A DNA stretch of 64,000 bases from Shewanella electrodiphila (GTDB taxonomy: Bacteria > Pseudomonadota > Gammaproteobacteria > Enterobacterales > Shewanellaceae): assembly GCF_023283985.1 (NCBI RefSeq), contig NZ_JAKIKU010000012.1, positions 62,001 to 126,000 of the forward strand, written 5' to 3'. Position 1 is the stretch's first letter, and each line of letters begins with the position of its first letter. Under the pieces are notes generated by a model. The model was not told the origin of the DNA, did no database searches, and saw nothing but the letters and a program-made list of their open reading frames with translations. Below, one piece after another: positions 61,153 to 64,000 of this stretch. The position numbers were made by a program, and so were the translations under genes.

Positions 61153-62277
61153 TTAGCGTGATAAGGAAATATTCGAATGACCTTTAGAAGATAACCAATC
61201 ATGAATGGCTTGATGGTCACCACTAAAAATTACTCTTTGCTGTTTCTTCGATAATTGATATTGATACATTGGGTCATAGTAATGACGCAGAAGGCTGGTT
61301 ATCCAATCAAAGTGAGCTGATAAGTCATTACGATTAAATTGACTGTTGATGGCTTGTTCAATCAAGGTCGTTAACTCAGCATGCTGTTGTCCGCCTAAGC
61401 GCTTTTTAATACTATTTATGCTATTCAGTAAGTATTCGCTAAAGGCATGTTGACCTGCTTCAGCGCCAAAACGGTTAATGTATGCTGCTGATTTGTCCGC
61501 GACATAGGCTTTATGTAATCGGTTAAGGCGATTTTGAAAAGACTCTTCCAACACTATGATAGGGCTACGCTGCATAGCTTGATAAAATACCTGTGGTATA
61601 GCTGAGCGCCCAATGAGGTAGCTCTCATCTTCTAACAAGGTAAAAGTGCTCGCTATGTGTTGTTGCTTGAGTAGTTTTATCGCCAAATTGTTCTCAAAGT
61701 TAATTTGAGTGGGTTGCGGGTCAATATTTTTACCAAAGCTTGAACCACGATGGTTAGCTAGACCTTCTAAGTCTATTGCTTCATGACGTTGCAACAATAA
61801 ATCTGTTTTACCACTGCCGGTAATACCACTTAATATCAGTAAAGGTTGTTCAGTCGATGCCTGTTCGATTGTCTTAATCAAATATTGGCGCATGGCCTTA
61901 TATCCGCCTTCAATATACGGAATATCAATACCGGCTTCTTTTATCCATTGTTGACTTAGTTTCGAGCGAAGCCCACCCCGAAAACAATACAGGTAAGCGT
62001 TAGGGTGAGCAGCTATATATTGCTGCCATGCTTCTATGCGCTGCTGTTTAGTGTTGCCATTAACGAGACTATGTCCAAGTGCTATCGCAGCATCTTGGCC
62101 ATGTAGTTTATAGCAAGTGCCTACTTGTTTACGTTCATCATCAGTCATTAGCCCGATATTAGTCGAACGGCCAAATGCACCTTTAATAAACTCAACAGGC
62201 GCACGCACATCAAGTAATGACACATCTTCTATGAAGATGCGTTGATATTCGCTGTCGGCAATCATATTTACTGCCAT
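61153..62277 (-). CDS. mnmH: tRNA 2-selenouridine synthase MnmH (SelU)
   Basis: Replaces sulfur by selenium at the wobble 2-thiouridine of some tRNAs, using selenophosphate from SelD. The 374-residue product has an N-terminal rhodanese domain with catalytic C98 (LYCFRGGLRSKLSQQW) and a P-loop domain (LSGITGSGKTDLLLQ, about residues 149-163). The FENNLAIKLLKQQ and LIGRSAIPQVF segments match MnmH. Its ATG overlaps the selD stop (TAATG), so the two are translated together. Confidence 0.96.
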   Translation of the reverse strand: MAVNMIADSEYQRIFIEDVSLLDVRAPVEFIKGAFGRSTNIGLMTDDERKQVGTCYKLHGQDAAIALGHSLVNGNTKQQRIEAWQQYIAAHPNAYLYCFRGGLRSKLSQQWIKEAGIDIPYIEGGYKAMRQYLIKTIEQASTEQPLLILSGITGSGKTDLLLQRHEAIDLEGLANHRGSSFGKNIDPQPTQINFENNLAIKLLKQQHIASTFTLLEDESYLIGRSAIPQVFYQAMQRSPIIVLEESFQNRLNRLHKAYVADKSAAYINRFGAEAGQHAFSEYLLNSINSIKKRLGGQQHAELTTLIEQAINSQFNRNDLSAHFDWITSLLRHYYDPMYQYQLSKKQQRVIFSGDHQAIHDWLSSKGHSNISLSR

Positions 62278-63320
62278 TAGAGTATGTTCACCAAAGGTAA
62301 AGTTGGAGCAGTAAGCGATAGCTCACCAATGCAAATAGGCGCTATGTCTTGCTCTAAAAGACAGCTAATGAGCGCTTGCTCTGCAGCGGTTGATACCGAT
62401 ATAAGTAAGCCGCCGCTGGTTTGTGGATCGCATAAAATGGCTTTTTGTTTATCTGATAATGAGCCTAAGTGTTGTTTGTAACTATCAAAATTTCGCTGAG
62501 TGCCACCAGGTACGCAACCTAGATCAAGGTAGTGTTCTGCTTTGTCTAAAAGTGGAATCTGTTCAAAAGACAATGTCGCTGAGAGGTTTGCTCCTTGGCA
62601 TACTTCAATTAAATGACCTGCTAAGCCAAAACCTGTGACGTCGGTTAATGCATTAACACCGTCAATATTAGCGATACTCTGGCCAACTTTATTGAGCTGA
62701 CACATGGCATTGATGGCAATCTGACTATCGGCTTCAGCCAGTTTTTTCTGCTTCTGTGCAGTGGTGAGAATACCGATGCCAATAGGCTTAGTTAGATACA
62801 GTTTATCTCCAGCCTGTGCTTGGTCATTACGTTTAAGTTTAGACAGTGGAATTTGCCCAGTGACAGCTAATCCAAAAATAGGTTCAGGAGCATCAATACT
62901 GTGGCCGCCGGCAAGCATAATGCCAGCATCAGCGCAGGCTTTTCTTCCACCTTCAATGACTTTCTGTGCAACTTCAGCTGGTAAGGTATTCACTGGCCAG
63001 CCCAGTATAGCAATAGCCATAATAGGTGTGCCGCCCATCGCATAAATATCACTGATGGCATTAGTGGCTGCAATACGACCAAAGGTAAAAGGGTCATCAA
63101 CAATCGGCATGAAAAAATCAGTGGTACTGATAATCCCAGTTTCTTGGTTTAGCTGATATACGGCGGCATCATCACGGCTCAGATTGCCTACAAGTAAATC
63201 GGGATCGGTAAAAGCTGGAATATCACTGGCTAGAATGGTGCTAAGTACTTGAGGGGAAATCTTACAACCACAACCTGCGCCATGACTGTATTCGGTGAGT
63301 TTAATATCGGTTTCTGCCAT
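62277..63320 (-). CDS. selD: Selenide, water dikinase SelD
   Basis: Makes selenophosphate from selenide and ATP. The 347-residue product keeps the N-terminal active loop SHGAGCGCKIS with C17 and K20, the ATP-binding Gly-rich segments DDAAVYQLN and TDFFMPIVDDPFTFGRIAAT, and GGHSIDAPEPIFGLAVTG. The position is Cys, not selenocysteine. It is coupled to mnmH. No selA, selB or selC was seen in the window. Confidence 0.97.
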   Translation of the reverse strand: MAETDIKLTEYSHGAGCGCKISPQVLSTILASDIPAFTDPDLLVGNLSRDDAAVYQLNQETGIISTTDFFMPIVDDPFTFGRIAATNAISDIYAMGGTPIMAIAILGWPVNTLPAEVAQKVIEGGRKACADAGIMLAGGHSIDAPEPIFGLAVTGQIPLSKLKRNDQAQAGDKLYLTKPIGIGILTTAQKQKKLAEADSQIAINAMCQLNKVGQSIANIDGVNALTDVTGFGLAGHLIEVCQGANLSATLSFEQIPLLDKAEHYLDLGCVPGGTQRNFDSYKQHLGSLSDKQKAILCDPQTSGGLLISVSTAAEQALISCLLEQDIAPICIGELSLTAPTLPLVNIL

Positions 63321-63365
63321 GAAATGAATAACCTGTTATGAACATCGATTATCCATCATAAACAC

Positions 63366-63393
63366 AAACGGCTACCTTGCAAGGTAGCCGTTT
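63366..63393. terminator. Perfect 28-base palindrome, probable terminator
   Basis: AAACGGCTACCTTG (63366-63379) is followed directly by its reverse complement. It stands after the leftward desaturase gene and before selD. The T-run on the minus strand is short, so it may be weak or also act as a processing site. Confidence 0.7.
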
Positions 63394-63417
63394 CACATTA
63401 ATGACAATCGCTTAGTG

Positions 63418-64000
63418 TTAATAAGCAGCAGTAATGTTATTCCAATTTTTCTTTTGAGCTAACAAGCGTGCTTTTAACTCTTCAACTTGCAAGTTGAGCT
63501 GTTGATAGCTCAGCTGTTTACTTTTGGCCTCAATCAAACTCTTTTTAGCTTGGTAATATGCCATTAAGTGTTGCTTCATTAGATCGTATTCAGCTTGAAA
63601 ATTAGCAATAATCTCATCACAGTTTGGTAAATGAGCCACTTTGTCTTGTGCCCTGAGTAACTGCATCTGCAATTTTGCACTTTCAATACGTTCTTGTGGT
63701 ACCACACGTAAATCTGTGGCTAACCCAGCCCAATACATCGATTTGATTAACCATTTGGTTGGGTCGTAATGCCACCATTTAATCCCATTACGGTAATCAT
63801 TTTCGAAAATATGGTGGAAATTATGATAACCCTCACCATAAGTTAATAATGCGATAACGCCATTATCACGTGCGGTATTCTTATTTGTATATGGCTGGCT
63901 TCCCCAGATGTGGGCAAGTGAGTTAATAAAGAATGTGCAGTGATGTACGACAACAAGGCGAAGTAAGCCTGCCATGAGTACCATCGAAATAATGTCGCCG
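63418..64000 (-). CDS. Fatty acid (acyl-CoA) desaturase, C-terminal part
   Basis: The gene runs off the right edge; about 194 codons are visible and the frame is open to the last bases. Two of the di-iron His clusters can be seen: HHCTFFINSLAH and GEGYHNFHHIFEND, in the order and spacing of membrane acyl-CoA desaturases. The N-terminal membrane helices and the first His box are outside. The last 90 residues are a charged helical tail, probably a coiled coil (LMKQHLMAYYQAKKSLIEAK, LQVEELKARLLAQKK). It introduces a double bond in acyl chains, typically delta-9. Confidence 0.92.
   Translation of the reverse strand, partial: GDIISMVLMAGLLRLVVVHHCTFFINSLAHIWGSQPYTNKNTARDNGVIALLTYGEGYHNFHHIFENDYRNGIKWWHYDPTKWLIKSMYWAGLATDLRVVPQERIESAKLQMQLLRAQDKVAHLPNCDEIIANFQAEYDLMKQHLMAYYQAKKSLIEAKSKQLSYQQLNLQVEELKARLLAQKKNWNNITAAY

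Overview
The window looks like a chromosomal segment of a marine gammaproteobacterium of the genus Shewanella. Three things point there: a doubled formate dehydrogenase cluster with its own accessory genes, a gspC-N type II secretion operon followed by yrfG-nudE-cysQ, and a GlyGly-CTERM protein tail at the left edge. Nothing was searched against a database, so the genus is an inference. Base composition is moderately AT-rich. No tRNA, rRNA, insertion sequence, prophage or CRISPR array was seen.

Layout. 1-2544: tail of a PKD/GlyGly-CTERM exported protein, ubiC, a FliL-like protein and rlmF. 2595-17973: formate respiration block. fdhD is divergent from an accessory run (DUF3305, DUF3306, a multi-cluster 4Fe-4S protein, a TorD-type chaperone). 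Two paralogous structural sets follow, each a ~65-residue Tat peptide plus fdhA, fdhB and fdhC. 18227-23272: a HemN-like radical SAM protein, a PfkB sugar kinase, a candidate small RNA, a membrane diguanylate cyclase and a MOSC protein. 23356-30394: ETF-ubiquinone oxidoreductase, then a candidate Moco riboswitch leading moaA-moaC-moaD-moaE-modA-modB-modC. 30478-33044: a PepSY protein with an OmpR-type regulator and a sensor kinase. 33171-36206: a 13-bp tandem repeat, an RluA-like pseudouridine synthase, a diguanylate cyclase and small genes. 36344-38400: moeB and moeA, the latter frameshifted. 38508-44120: a GIY-YIG protein, an M14 peptidase, pckA, hslO and hslR. 44368-56006: gspC to gspN. 56110-58318: yrfG, nudE, cysQ. 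58499-61029: a TetR regulator and an MFS-acyltransferase fusion. 61153-64000: mnmH, selD and the end of a fatty acid desaturase.

How the genes fit together. Most of the left half serves molybdenum enzymes. modABC import molybdate, moaACDE with moeB build molybdopterin, moeA inserts the metal, and FdhD, the TorD-type protein and the 4Fe-4S protein probably mature the two formate dehydrogenases. Both catalytic subunits carry Cys, not selenocysteine, at the metal-binding position. The selD gene in the window is therefore better linked to mnmH (tRNA selenouridine) than to these enzymes. The T2SS operon is the likely export route for proteins like the GlyGly-CTERM one at the left edge.

Main points for a second look: the single-base frameshift in moeA next to two Moco-dependent enzymes, the unusual cysteine layout of FdhD, repeated hairpins with unrelated sequences at equivalent places in the formate operons, the conserved small Tat peptides, a HemN-like protein lacking the fourth HemN cysteine, and an orphan promoter-terminator pair that may encode a small RNA.
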